Assembly (NCBI GenBank): GCA_964552655.1
Contig: CAZKHG010000064.1
Location: forward strand, 1-17,876
Origin: CAZKHG01 sp964552655
GTDB lineage: Bacteria > Bacteroidota > Bacteroidia > Bacteroidales > Tenuifilaceae
Length of the DNA: 17,876 nt
Direction of reading: 5' to 3'
Every line of letters starts with the position of its first letter. Within the stretch, counting starts at the first letter, position 1. This document shows, in pieces, positions 1-6,811 of this stretch. A program made the position numbers and the translations under genes. The notes under the pieces are model-generated. The model was not told the origin of the DNA. It saw nothing but the letters and a program-made list of their open reading frames with translations, and searched no databases.

Positions 1-51
1 CTATGGCTTGACAAAAAGTTGAATACAGTTGTATTTAAAGCAGAGTACTAA
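1..51 (+). CDS. possible 3' end of an upstream gene (partial)
   Basis: Frame 1 is open from the window edge to a TAA at 49-51 and gives LWLDKKLNTVVFKAEY. The other two forward frames hit stops within the first 21 bases. The tail is followed by a perfect 12-bp hairpin 24 bases after the stop, which fits the end of a transcription unit. Sixteen residues are too few to assign a family, and an open frame this short could be chance. The gene upstream cannot be named. Confidence 0.35.
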   Translation, partial: LWLDKKLNTVVFKAEY

Positions 52-74
52 AATCCATCGCCTTATTAATTATT

Positions 75-108
75 TTTTACACCACCTCATAACCGGGGTG
101 GTGTAAAA
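75..108. terminator. 12-bp perfect hairpin, likely terminator before the cyanophycinase gene
   Basis: TTTTACACCACC (75-86) pairs perfectly with GGTGGTGTAAAA (97-108) across a 10-base loop. It lies between the possible upstream stop (51) and the start at 139. The downstream arm is not followed by a long T run, so rho-independent termination is inferred from the stem and its position. It could also be a 5'-leader structure of the next gene. Confidence 0.5.
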
Positions 109-138
109 TCATTTATTAATATATTTAAAATTAACCAA

Positions 139-1032
139 ATGAGAAAACTCATACCAATCATCCTCTTAATATCTATCATAGGCTGCAACAAACCCGAAAA
201 GCCAAAACTATACACCACTGGACCAGAAAAAGGATCGCTGGTTATTGCCGGGGGTGGTATAAAAGATACTGCTATCATGAATAGGTTTATAGACTTATCT
301 GGTGGTGTCGAAAGCCCAGTTGTTGTAATAGTGACAGCCTCTGAAGATGACGATTTTAAGGATCCTGGGTTTTTAGACAAAACTAGGTCCTCCTTTGAAA
401 AATACGGGTTTAAAAATGTAACCGTTCTCCATACCAGAAATCCGGAGGTTGCTAATACCGATTCGTTTATTGCTCCCATTAAGAAAGCAAATGGTTTGTG
501 GTTTACCGGTGGAAGACAATGGAGATTAGTTGATGCTTATGCAAAAACCAAAACTTATGATGAGTTTATCAACCTTCTTAACCGCGGAGGTGTAATAGGC
601 GGAAGTTCTGCCGGCGCATCAATCCAGGGATCCTTCCTTGTAAGGGGCGATACCAAAACAAATACCATTATGATGGGCGATCATCAGGTGGGGTTTGGGT
701 TTATTAAAAACTGCGCAATTGATCAACACCTGCTACCCCTTAACCGCCAATTTGATATTTTCGAAATACTGGAAGCTCACCCCAACCTATTGGGTATTGG
801 ATTAGATGAAAATACTGCCATCGTTGTTCAAGGTGATACGCTTGAAGTGATAGGACAACACTACGTTGCAATTTATGATGGTACATTCTTTACTGAAATT
901 CACGATAAGCCCGATTGGGAACAAAGGCGATACGAACAAATTCCTCTGAAAAAAAGTGAAAAGAAATTTTACTTTTTGAAAGCTGGGCAAAGGTACAATT
1001 TGAAAGAAAGAAGAGTGGTTGTTCAGAATTAA
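139..1032 (+). CDS. cyanophycinase-like peptidase (family S51), exported lipoprotein
   Basis: This 297-residue protein matches the S51 serine peptidase family, whose cyanophycinases cut the Asp-Arg polymer cyanophycin into beta-Asp-Arg dipeptides. Visible motifs are LVIAGGGIKD near the N-terminus, WFTGGRQWRL, the nucleophile motif GGSSAGAS with Ser157 as the likely catalytic serine, DQH at 195-197, and GLDENTA with Asp223-Glu224. The N-terminus is a lipoprotein signal: basic MRK, a hydrophobic stretch, then a lipobox ending at Cys16. The enzyme is therefore likely tethered in the periplasm or outer membrane and would digest external polymer, unlike the cytosolic cyanobacterial CphB. Length is slightly above the roughly 270 residues usual for CphB. 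Neighbouring genes give no sign of cyanophycin synthesis. Family assignment is strong; the actual substrate (cyanophycin or another isoaspartyl peptide) is inferred. Confidence 0.85.
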   Translation: MRKLIPIILLISIIGCNKPEKPKLYTTGPEKGSLVIAGGGIKDTAIMNRFIDLSGGVESPVVVIVTASEDDDFKDPGFLDKTRSSFEKYGFKNVTVLHTRNPEVANTDSFIAPIKKANGLWFTGGRQWRLVDAYAKTKTYDEFINLLNRGGVIGGSSAGASIQGSFLVRGDTKTNTIMMGDHQVGFGFIKNCAIDQHLLPLNRQFDIFEILEAHPNLLGIGLDENTAIVVQGDTLEVIGQHYVAIYDGTFFTEIHDKPDWEQRRYEQIPLKKSEKKFYFLKAGQRYNLKERRVVVQN

Positions 1033-1361
1033 AATAATGCTGGGTAAATGATTTTCTGTTTTGTTAACAACAGCTTACAGCGAGGTCAAAAATTCGAATT
1101 GCACCGTTAACTATAATGACTGAAGCTAATAGTAAAATAATGACTTATTTCTAAATTTGAACCAAACGTATAATTTTATCAAAATTACTACCCCAATAAT
1201 CTTGAGTTTTCTCTATTCTGATTGGTAAAATATCCGTGATTTTTATAGTGATCTTTACTATAGCTATCACTCAACTCATTTTTTGTCAAAAAAATTTCGA
1301 TTCAATTTTCAATTATTGCATAATACCATAAATTGGGTGTTAACTACAAATACCTTTCAAA
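1033..1361. other. 329-bp intergenic region, no gene seen
   Basis: This is AT-rich spacer between the cyanophycinase and fibre gene A. I see no convincing coding frame. Two weak inverted repeats are present: CTGTT..AACAG around 1055-1078, and AGTGAT (1247-1252) with ATCACT (1266-1271). Neither has a T run. TACCTTTC at 1351-1358 resembles a Bacteroidota -7 box, but it lies three bases before the ATG with a TTG only 15 bases upstream, so I do not call a promoter there. Confidence 0.5.
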
Positions 1362-3893
1362 ATGAAAAATCTCTATAAACTAGGGTTGATAGCTATTCTG
1401 GTAATGCTATACTCCAGACCTGGCCATTCACAAATTCCAAAGGGTTTTTCGTACCAGGCTGCAATTCGAAACAGTACAGGTCAGGTATTAGCTAACCAGC
1501 TTGTATCTTTTAGGTTGAGTGTAACCAATAATGATGGAACAACCCCATATTACACCGAATCGCACTCCATCATAACCTCGGCACAAGGTGTAGTAAATAT
1601 TGAGGTTGGTAATGGCATACCTTCGACCGGGTCAATCGATGTTGTCCCCTGGAATTTGGGAGGTATAAAACTTAAGGTTGAGATTGACCCCACAGGTGGA
1701 AACAGCTACACTGAGATGGGAACCGTACCCTTACTATCTGTCCCCTACTCCCATATATCGGGGAATGGTATCGGGTCTGTTTTAGATAATGCAAATGGGA
1801 CCATTACCCTGAAATATACTAACGGAAGTAGCTATACAACACCAAGCCTTATTGGTCCCAAAGGAGACAAGGGCGATGTTGGTTTAACAGGAAATGGAAT
1901 AACCTCTGTTGTAGATAATACCAATGGAACACTCACATTTAACTTTTCAGATGGTACTACGTATGTAACCCCTAATCTGATTGGCCCGCAAGGCCCGCAA
2001 GGATCTCAAGGACCTCAGGGAATACAGGGCGCACAAGGATTGCAAGGGATACCTGGAATTCAAGGACCTGCTGGTCCACAGGGGGAAACTGGCCCTATGG
2101 GGCCGCAAGGGCCCGCAGGAACAGGTTTAAACAATAAAGGGTTATGGGTATCGGGAACAACCTATAGCCCAAATGATTATGTTTTTTCTTCGAGTATTGA
2201 TAACTCCCTGGTAAACTCAATGTGGATAATGCAATCTTCGGCTGCAATTATTTCAACCCTGGAACCAAAGAATGATCTAGCCAATTGGGTTGAGTTTGAA
2301 GCTCCATCAGGCCCTCAGGGAGAGCAGGGTCCAAAAGGAGAAACTGGAAATGGTATTGCATCAACAACTGATAATGGCAACGGCACCTTTACCTTTTTAT
2401 ATACCAATGGATCTAATTTCACCACTTCAAACCTAACTGGTCCAAAAGGCGATCAAGGGGAAACTGGTCCACAGGGCGCACAAGGAATTCAAGGACCAGT
2501 GGGACCAACCGGTCCGCAAGGCGCAACTGGGTTACAGGGAATTCAAGGCATTAAGGGCGATACAGGAAACGGGATTGAATCAATCATTGATAACGGCAAT
2601 GGGACTTTTACTTTCAACTATACTGATGGGGGGAAGTTTACAACATCCGACTTAACCGGCCCTCAAGGGCCTGAAGGTCCATTGATTCCTGGAATTAAGG
2701 GTCAAACTTTGGTGCATAATGGCACCAGCTGGTCACCAAATAGTCTTTTAACGGTTAAAGAGGATATTATAGATATAGGAACAAATAGTGCTCTCTCAAA
2801 AATCCTGATAATGGGATCAACAGGAAATGATACAATAGTTGAAGTTAAAAATAAAGATGATAATGTTGTGTTAGGAGTTCACAACGAAGGATTAACAGTT
2901 TATGTTAAAGATGATCTAATTTCTACAAATCAGTTTGATTCAATTTACCTTGGAACAAAAAATAAATTGTCAAACATAAACGTCGTGAGTCATTCAGGGA
3001 TACAGGGTACAAAGGCAGGTATTTTTTCTTCGATGATTACTGATCCATCCATAAGCTACAATAGGTTTGGGCTTTCCGGTGTGAGCCTTGGTAGTGGTAG
3101 CGGAAATCATTACGGGGTTTATGGTTATGGTAGCGGTCTAGGCCTTTATAATATTGGCGTTTTTGGACTGACTGACGGTGCCGGGAATAGCACTTATGGG
3201 TATTCTGGCTCATATAATATGGGTGGCTATTTTGAATCATGCTACAACCTGAATGGCAACATTGGTGTAATGGGGTATAGCTACGGTACTGCAGGTTATG
3301 ATAACCTTGGCGGTTTGTTCCGCTGTGAGGTTACAAACGGAGCGATAAATGAAGGTATTTATGCCAAAGCAATTAACGGGGTAACAAATTATGGCATCTA
3401 TGCTGAAGCATCGGGTGGCACAACCAACTATGCCGGGTATTTTGCAGGGGCCGTTACTATAACCGGAACGCTAACCAACCCCTCTGATATTAAACTGAAA
3501 AAAAACATCGTCCCAATCAAAGATGCTCTTAGTAAGGTAATAGAAATTGTAGGTGTTACCTACGACTGGAAAACAGATTCTGAACTTGAAAACGTTCAGC
3601 CTAAAACATATAAAAATAAAACTGAAACTCACTCATTTAATTTTCCACAAGGAACCCAGTTTGGGGTTATAGCCCAGGACCTTGAAAGAATTGTACCCGA
3701 ATTAGTGGTTACAAATCCACAGGGAATTAAATCGGTTGACTACCTTAAATTAACTCCCCTCTTAATTGAGGCAATTAAGGAGCAAAATACGAAAATACAG
3801 ATCCTTGAGCAAAAATTACAGGACTATGAAATGCTAAAGAAAGAAGTTAATGATATAAAATCTATTCTTAAAAACTATAATCCAAATAAGTAG
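1362..3893 (+). CDS. fibre protein A: collagen-like stalk with C-terminal S74 chaperone
   Basis: This is an 843-residue exported protein. A signal peptide (about 1-23, ending GHSQ) precedes the shared N-terminal domain (about 24-133), which starts IPKGFSYQAAIRN and ends VPYS. Next come four copies of a small GNGI..DN.NGT module beginning at residues 134, 177, 329 and 402, alternating with collagen-like Gly-X-Y stretches. One aromatic insert (256-315; W262, NDYVF, MWIMQ, NWVEFEAP) breaks the stalk. A glycine/tyrosine-rich region follows, with GVYG, GVFG, GIYA and NYAGYF repeats. The C-terminus from Ser708 is a Peptidase_S74 chaperone: SDIKLKKN, FGVIAQDLERIVPELV, SVDYLKLTPLLIEAIKE, then a coiled coil. 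In this family the domain trimerises the fibre and can cleave itself off before the Ser, with a Lys five residues on (Lys713 here). Such proteins are phage tail fibres or bacterial surface fibres; the signal peptide favours the latter. The ligand is unknown. Confidence 0.85.
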   Translation: MKNLYKLGLIAILVMLYSRPGHSQIPKGFSYQAAIRNSTGQVLANQLVSFRLSVTNNDGTTPYYTESHSIITSAQGVVNIEVGNGIPSTGSIDVVPWNLGGIKLKVEIDPTGGNSYTEMGTVPLLSVPYSHISGNGIGSVLDNANGTITLKYTNGSSYTTPSLIGPKGDKGDVGLTGNGITSVVDNTNGTLTFNFSDGTTYVTPNLIGPQGPQGSQGPQGIQGAQGLQGIPGIQGPAGPQGETGPMGPQGPAGTGLNNKGLWVSGTTYSPNDYVFSSSIDNSLVNSMWIMQSSAAIISTLEPKNDLANWVEFEAPSGPQGEQGPKGETGNGIASTTDNGNGTFTFLYTNGSNFTTSNLTGPKGDQGETGPQGAQGIQGPVGPTGPQGATGLQGIQGIKGDTGNGIESIIDNGNGTFTFNYTDGGKFTTSDLTGPQGPEGPLIPGIKGQTLVHNGTSWSPNSLLTVKEDIIDIGTNSALSKILIMGSTGNDTIVEVKNKDDNVVLGVHNEGLTVYVKDDLISTNQFDSIYLGTKNKLSNINVVSHSGIQGTKAGIFSSMITDPSISYNRFGLSGVSLGSGSGNHYGVYGYGSGLGLYNIGVFGLTDGAGNSTYGYSGSYNMGGYFESCYNLNGNIGVMGYSYGTAGYDNLGGLFRCEVTNGAINEGIYAKAINGVTNYGIYAEASGGTTNYAGYFAGAVTITGTLTNPSDIKLKKNIVPIKDALSKVIEIVGVTYDWKTDSELENVQPKTYKNKTETHSFNFPQGTQFGVIAQDLERIVPELVVTNPQGIKSVDYLKLTPLLIEAIKEQNTKIQILEQKLQDYEMLKKEVNDIKSILKNYNPNK
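1761..2667 (+). repeat. four GNGI-DNxNGT modules interleaved with collagen-like Gly-X-Y runs (fibre A)
   Basis: Module starts are at 1761, 1890, 2346 and 2565. Each reads roughly GNGI.S..DN.NGT.TF.YT.G..(Y/F).T..L.GP and is about 34 residues long. After each, a Gly-X-Y run begins (GPKGDKGD, GPQGPQGS, GPKGDQGE, GPQGPEGP). Gly-X-Y triplets with abundant Pro, Gln, Lys and Asp/Glu are typical of bacterial collagen-like triple helices. The longest run here lies at about 1981-2120. Confidence 0.75.
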
Positions 3894-3922
3894 TTTATGA
3901 GATGCTGTTCTAGCAAAAATAA

Positions 3923-3957
3923 AAATATAAAACCCAGAATTACTGGGTTTTATATTT
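3923..3957. terminator. bidirectional terminator between fibre A and the minus-strand cluster
   Basis: AAATATAAAACCCAG (3923-3937) is perfectly complementary to CTGGGTTTTATATTT (3943-3957), with a 5-base loop. It lies 30 bases after the stop of fibre A and 23 bases past the stop of the converging gene at 3980. A and T tracts flank the GC core on both strands, so it can terminate transcription from both directions. Confidence 0.85.
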
Positions 3958-3979
3958 GGTGTATCATTTCATTTTTGGG

Positions 3980-5086
3980 TTACTTAACTATAAACACTTT
4001 AACATTTACGGTGCCCAAATTCTTGGCAGAACCCGTTCCGTTATAAATTGAAATCCTGATGACATTGGGTTGGGAAACGTACGAAGTAAGCATGCATCCC
4101 TGCAAATCAACATCCACTGAACCAATAATGATATTGCCAAAGTCAACAGTAAACGCATTGATTGCATTTGAGGTATAGGTGGTACCTGCAGGTAAATTAC
4201 CAATTACAAAAGTCCCTGCCGGATCACTTGTGACCTCAACTGGTGCAGCAACTGCTCTGAGTTTTAATGAATCTGCCGTTTGCGAAATCAATACTGTATT
4301 ATCAGGGGAGGAAATAATTTTAGCGCTTATTGGGTTGGTGCCATTTCCCACAAGAACGCGATCTAGTGCAAAATCGCCTTTCCCTGTACCCCCATTGGCA
4401 ACAGCCAGTGTATCCGTAATCTTTGCCTTTAAATTAATTGTATTATCAGCAATATCCTCATTAATAATAGTACCATTTAATATTTCTGAAGTGGTAACTG
4501 CATCTGCCTGAATATCCTCTGCAATAATTGATTCATTCAAAATGGTACGTGAGTCAATGGCTCCCAAATGAACATCCTGGTTAATAATTGCTGAATCGAG
4601 GATTTTAGCTGTAGTAATTGCGTCATCAGCAATATCATCGGTGTAGAATGAGTATGGCACAGCCATAAGTTGCTGGTTGCTCACCAATTTATAGTTCCCG
4701 TCATTTTTAGTGGCGATTTCCACCTTTAAAAATTGGTCAGCGTCTATCCATGGAATATCGAGCATTTTAGCATATACCCCATTCCCTGTGGGTTGTCCCA
4801 ACCCAATAGTAAGCGTAAATAGGCCATACTTATCAGTTGTTGTGGTATGGGTTTCCTCCCACTGTATCGCACCGTTTAGGCCCTTGGTGATAGTGAATCT
4901 CACCCCAATAGCCTTTTCGTAGAGAGGTTTCCCTTCAACATCCATTCCTACTATCTCTTTCCCGTTCTCATCAATGGCTACTGCCTGGTAGTATATCCCT
5001 TTCAAATCGCCAATTTTCTGTGCATTAGCTTGCAGGTTTACTAAACAAACAACAATAGTTAACCAAAATATGTAAATCTTTTTCAT
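3980..5086 (-). CDS. exported protein: shared fibre N-terminal domain plus decapeptide-repeat stalk
   Basis: This 368-residue protein has a signal peptide (about 1-22, ending ANAQ). A divergent form of the fibre N-terminal domain follows (about 26-146): GIYYQAVAIDENGKEI at the start, IPWIDADQFLKVEI in the middle, MAVPYSF at the end. Residues 154-213 are six ten-residue repeats that pair into three 20-residue units, of the type AITTAKIL then AIINQDVH. A tail-fibre-like ANGGTGKG motif occurs at 230-237, and the last 100 residues look beta-rich (GNLPAGTTYTSNAI, VNVKVFIVK). There is no collagen run, S74 chaperone or T9SS domain. It is the last gene of a three-gene minus-strand cluster, 25 bases after the beta-barrel gene. 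It may be a short fibre or an accessory sharing the same attachment mode; function is unknown. Confidence 0.8.
   Translation of the reverse strand: MKKIYIFWLTIVVCLVNLQANAQKIGDLKGIYYQAVAIDENGKEIVGMDVEGKPLYEKAIGVRFTITKGLNGAIQWEETHTTTTDKYGLFTLTIGLGQPTGNGVYAKMLDIPWIDADQFLKVEIATKNDGNYKLVSNQQLMAVPYSFYTDDIADDAITTAKILDSAIINQDVHLGAIDSRTILNESIIAEDIQADAVTTSEILNGTIINEDIADNTINLKAKITDTLAVANGGTGKGDFALDRVLVGNGTNPISAKIISSPDNTVLISQTADSLKLRAVAAPVEVTSDPAGTFVIGNLPAGTTYTSNAINAFTVDFGNIIIGSVDVDLQGCMLTSYVSQPNVIRISIYNGTGSAKNLGTVNVKVFIVK
4448..4627 (-). repeat. three 20-residue (six decapeptide) repeats
   Basis: Residues 154-213 of the 368-residue protein align without gaps in steps of ten: DDAITTAKIL, DSAIINQDVH, LGAIDSRTIL, NESIIAEDIQ, ADAVTTSEIL, NGTIINEDIA. 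Odd units end in IL and even units carry II..(D)(I/V), so the true period is 20. Isoleucine or valine at fixed positions suggests a regular beta-solenoid or beta-prism stalk (inference). Confidence 0.7.
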
Positions 5087-5111
5087 GTCAGTGTGATTTT
5101 AAAGTTTAACA

Positions 5112-5741
5112 TTATTTCCCAAAGGAGATTGCAACACCAAGTGTAAGACCATAAGCCAGGTTGGACGATTTCTGGGCGTCATCACTCTCCAGGTTCTGCA
5201 AACCCATTAAGTAGTTGAACTCAACGTAGGATGAAAAAATACTCGAAAAAGTAAACTTCACCCCGGGTGATACTACAATCCCATAGTCAGTTTCGCTCAA
5301 TGATTTTGAATTCTTGATATCAAAATTCTCATTGTTGATTGTCTGGAATCCGCTGAGCATGAAGGCATAATAACCAGATACCATAAGGTAAGGGCTCAGC
5401 CTTCCCAATTTTAGCATATAACCACCACCCAGCTTAATATCTGCGTATTGTAAGTCCCACGTGTAATTCATATTATCGTAAACCATTGTGGCGCCTGCTT
5501 TCCGCATGCCAATACCGGTACGGAGCATTAGTCCTTTTTCGGTAACTAATTGATAACCTAGCCCATACGATCCTGTGTATATACCGTTATATTCGCTGTT
5601 TAAGGTTACCCCTTGGCTATCGGCATATTTGAAAGATGTATATAGCGGTGAAAAATCCACCGTCATGCTGGATTGGGCTTTCGCTTTTGTAGCAAAACTT
5701 AGCAACCCGAACAAAAAACATATTTGTACTATCCTTTTCAT
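5112..5741 (-). CDS. outer-membrane beta-barrel protein
   Basis: This 209-residue protein has a signal peptide (about 1-23, ending KAKAQS). Alternating hydrophobic and polar beta strands rich in Gly, Tyr and Phe run through the rest, for example GSYGLGYQLV, MLRTGIGMRKAG, ADIKLGGGYMLKL, LSPYLMVSGYYAFML, GIVVSPGVKFTF and the closing strand LAYGLTLGVAISFGK. The size and pattern fit the small 8-strand barrels common in Bacteroidota (porin-like or OmpA-like barrel families); no peptidoglycan-binding domain is present. It is the middle gene of the cluster, only 8 bases from the T9SS cargo gene upstream and 25 bases before the fibre-domain gene downstream, so co-transcription is likely. Its partner or transported substrate cannot be told from sequence, though acting as a membrane platform for a neighbour is plausible. 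Confidence 0.75.
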   Translation of the reverse strand: MKRIVQICFLFGLLSFATKAKAQSSMTVDFSPLYTSFKYADSQGVTLNSEYNGIYTGSYGLGYQLVTEKGLMLRTGIGMRKAGATMVYDNMNYTWDLQYADIKLGGGYMLKLGRLSPYLMVSGYYAFMLSGFQTINNENFDIKNSKSLSETDYGIVVSPGVKFTFSSIFSSYVEFNYLMGLQNLESDDAQKSSNLAYGLTLGVAISFGK

Positions 5742-5749
5742 CGTTTTAT

Positions 5750-6271
5750 TTATTTACTGATTATTAATTTTAGAGAACTCCTGTTCTTATCCTGATCACT
5801 CAACGTGATAATATAGATGCCGTTTGCCCAGTTTTCGCAGTTTATGTGATAGGTTTCTAACCGGGCAACTTTTTCTGACATAACCAGCTTACCATTTAAG
5901 TCCGTTACCTGAATATTTGAGTTTTCAATTAGCCTCTCAGCCTGAATTGCAACTTGATATGTTGCGGGGTTGGGATAAATGGCGAGTTTTAAATTCTTCA
6001 ACGTTTCCGGGTTCATCTTTTCAACCCTAAAGACGATGGGTTGCTGGAAACCAATCAGAGTCTGGTTTTTGTACTCATTCATTGTGGCTGATCCAAAAGG
6101 TTGGCCAGCAGTTTGGCATATTGTTACACCTTCGGATGTAACTATAGTCGCATAGCTTGAGATACATTGCCTTTTTAAGCTTTGCGCTTGATTGACATAA
6201 GGTACGAGAACCCCAAAAAACAGGAATACCAATAGAGGTATTTTTAGGGAAAAAATTATTTTTTTATTCAT
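5750..6271 (-). CDS. small T9SS-sorted surface protein (type A sorting domain)
   Basis: This 173-residue protein has a long N-terminal signal peptide (about 1-29, ending NQAQ). A short middle region carries ICQTAGQPFGSATMNEYKN and LIGFQQPIV, a pattern I recall as common just before T9SS sorting domains. The C-terminal domain (about 95-173) has the type A hallmarks: LKLAIYPNPA, QVTDLNGKLV, NWANGIYIITL and a final SLKLIISK. This domain directs export across the outer membrane by the type IX system and attachment to the surface. There is almost no passenger between signal and sorting domain, which is odd for a secreted enzyme or adhesin. It is the first gene of the minus-strand cluster, with the barrel gene starting 8 bases after its stop. 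Confidence 0.85.
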   Translation of the reverse strand: MNKKIIFSLKIPLLVFLFFGVLVPYVNQAQSLKRQCISSYATIVTSEGVTICQTAGQPFGSATMNEYKNQTLIGFQQPIVFRVEKMNPETLKNLKLAIYPNPATYQVAIQAERLIENSNIQVTDLNGKLVMSEKVARLETYHINCENWANGIYIITLSDQDKNRSSLKLIISK

Positions 6272-6811
6272 GTCATAAAATTTTAGTTTATGCTCCTAAG
6301 GGTTTGAGCATTACCCCGTTTATAAGTGGTTTCTGGGCTCCACTGATAATATTTCATTTGTAATTCGTTAAGAAAAAAAAGCAGATAATAATTCGCTTTT
6401 AACTTATATGATTCAATTAATCTTTTTGGACATAGCATTACCAGCCAAGGAAAATCAATATTTCTCCTATCTTTTGAGTTTACACTACTCAACTATTGAT
6501 CAGCGAATTCTTTGGTTTTAATATTATACAACCTGATGATAGTTTACCCTACCGGATAATACTGGAATGGGTCAATGGAATGGTTAATACTTAATTTTAA
6601 GCAAATACACTTTTTTCTTAATATTTCAATTTATTGATTAAAAAACAATATCTAAACTGAGGCCGACAGTGCTTTTCTATCCTCTAAAGGACCCTGCTGC
6701 TGGTCTTTTAGTTCAAATTATTTTATTGTTTTATCAAATTTCCTGAAAATGATCATGTTAAATTCTAAAAATTGATTTAATTTTATTATACCTAACTTTA
6801 AACTAACTTTC
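6272..6811. other. 540-bp divergent intergenic region
   Basis: This spacer separates the minus-strand cluster from fibre gene B and should hold both promoters. A small hairpin (ATGCTC 6290-6295 with GAGCAT 6306-6311) lies about 20 bases upstream of the minus-strand start and would sit in its leader. A TTG at 6772-6774 and TAACTTTA at 6793-6800 with an 18-base spacer resemble a Bacteroidota promoter, but that would leave only about 5 bases of leader before the ATG at 6812, so it is weak. A 69-codon minus-strand frame at 6283-6492 has no signal peptide or recognisable domain and I do not accept it. Confidence 0.5.

Noticed and set aside
1981..2124. Collagen-like sequence as eukaryotic contamination
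   Set aside because: Bacterial signal peptide, S74 chaperone, no introns, and Gln/Thr/Asp-rich triplets are typical of bacterial and phage collagen-like proteins.
4179..4511. 110-codon plus-strand open frame opposite the 368-residue protein
   Set aside because: It lies wholly antisense to a gene with a signal peptide, a recognisable domain and regular repeats, and its own protein has no family features.
6283..6492. 69-codon minus-strand open frame in the divergent intergenic region
   Set aside because: No domain, no signal peptide and no plausible promoter; it sits where the leader and promoter of the minus-strand cluster should be.
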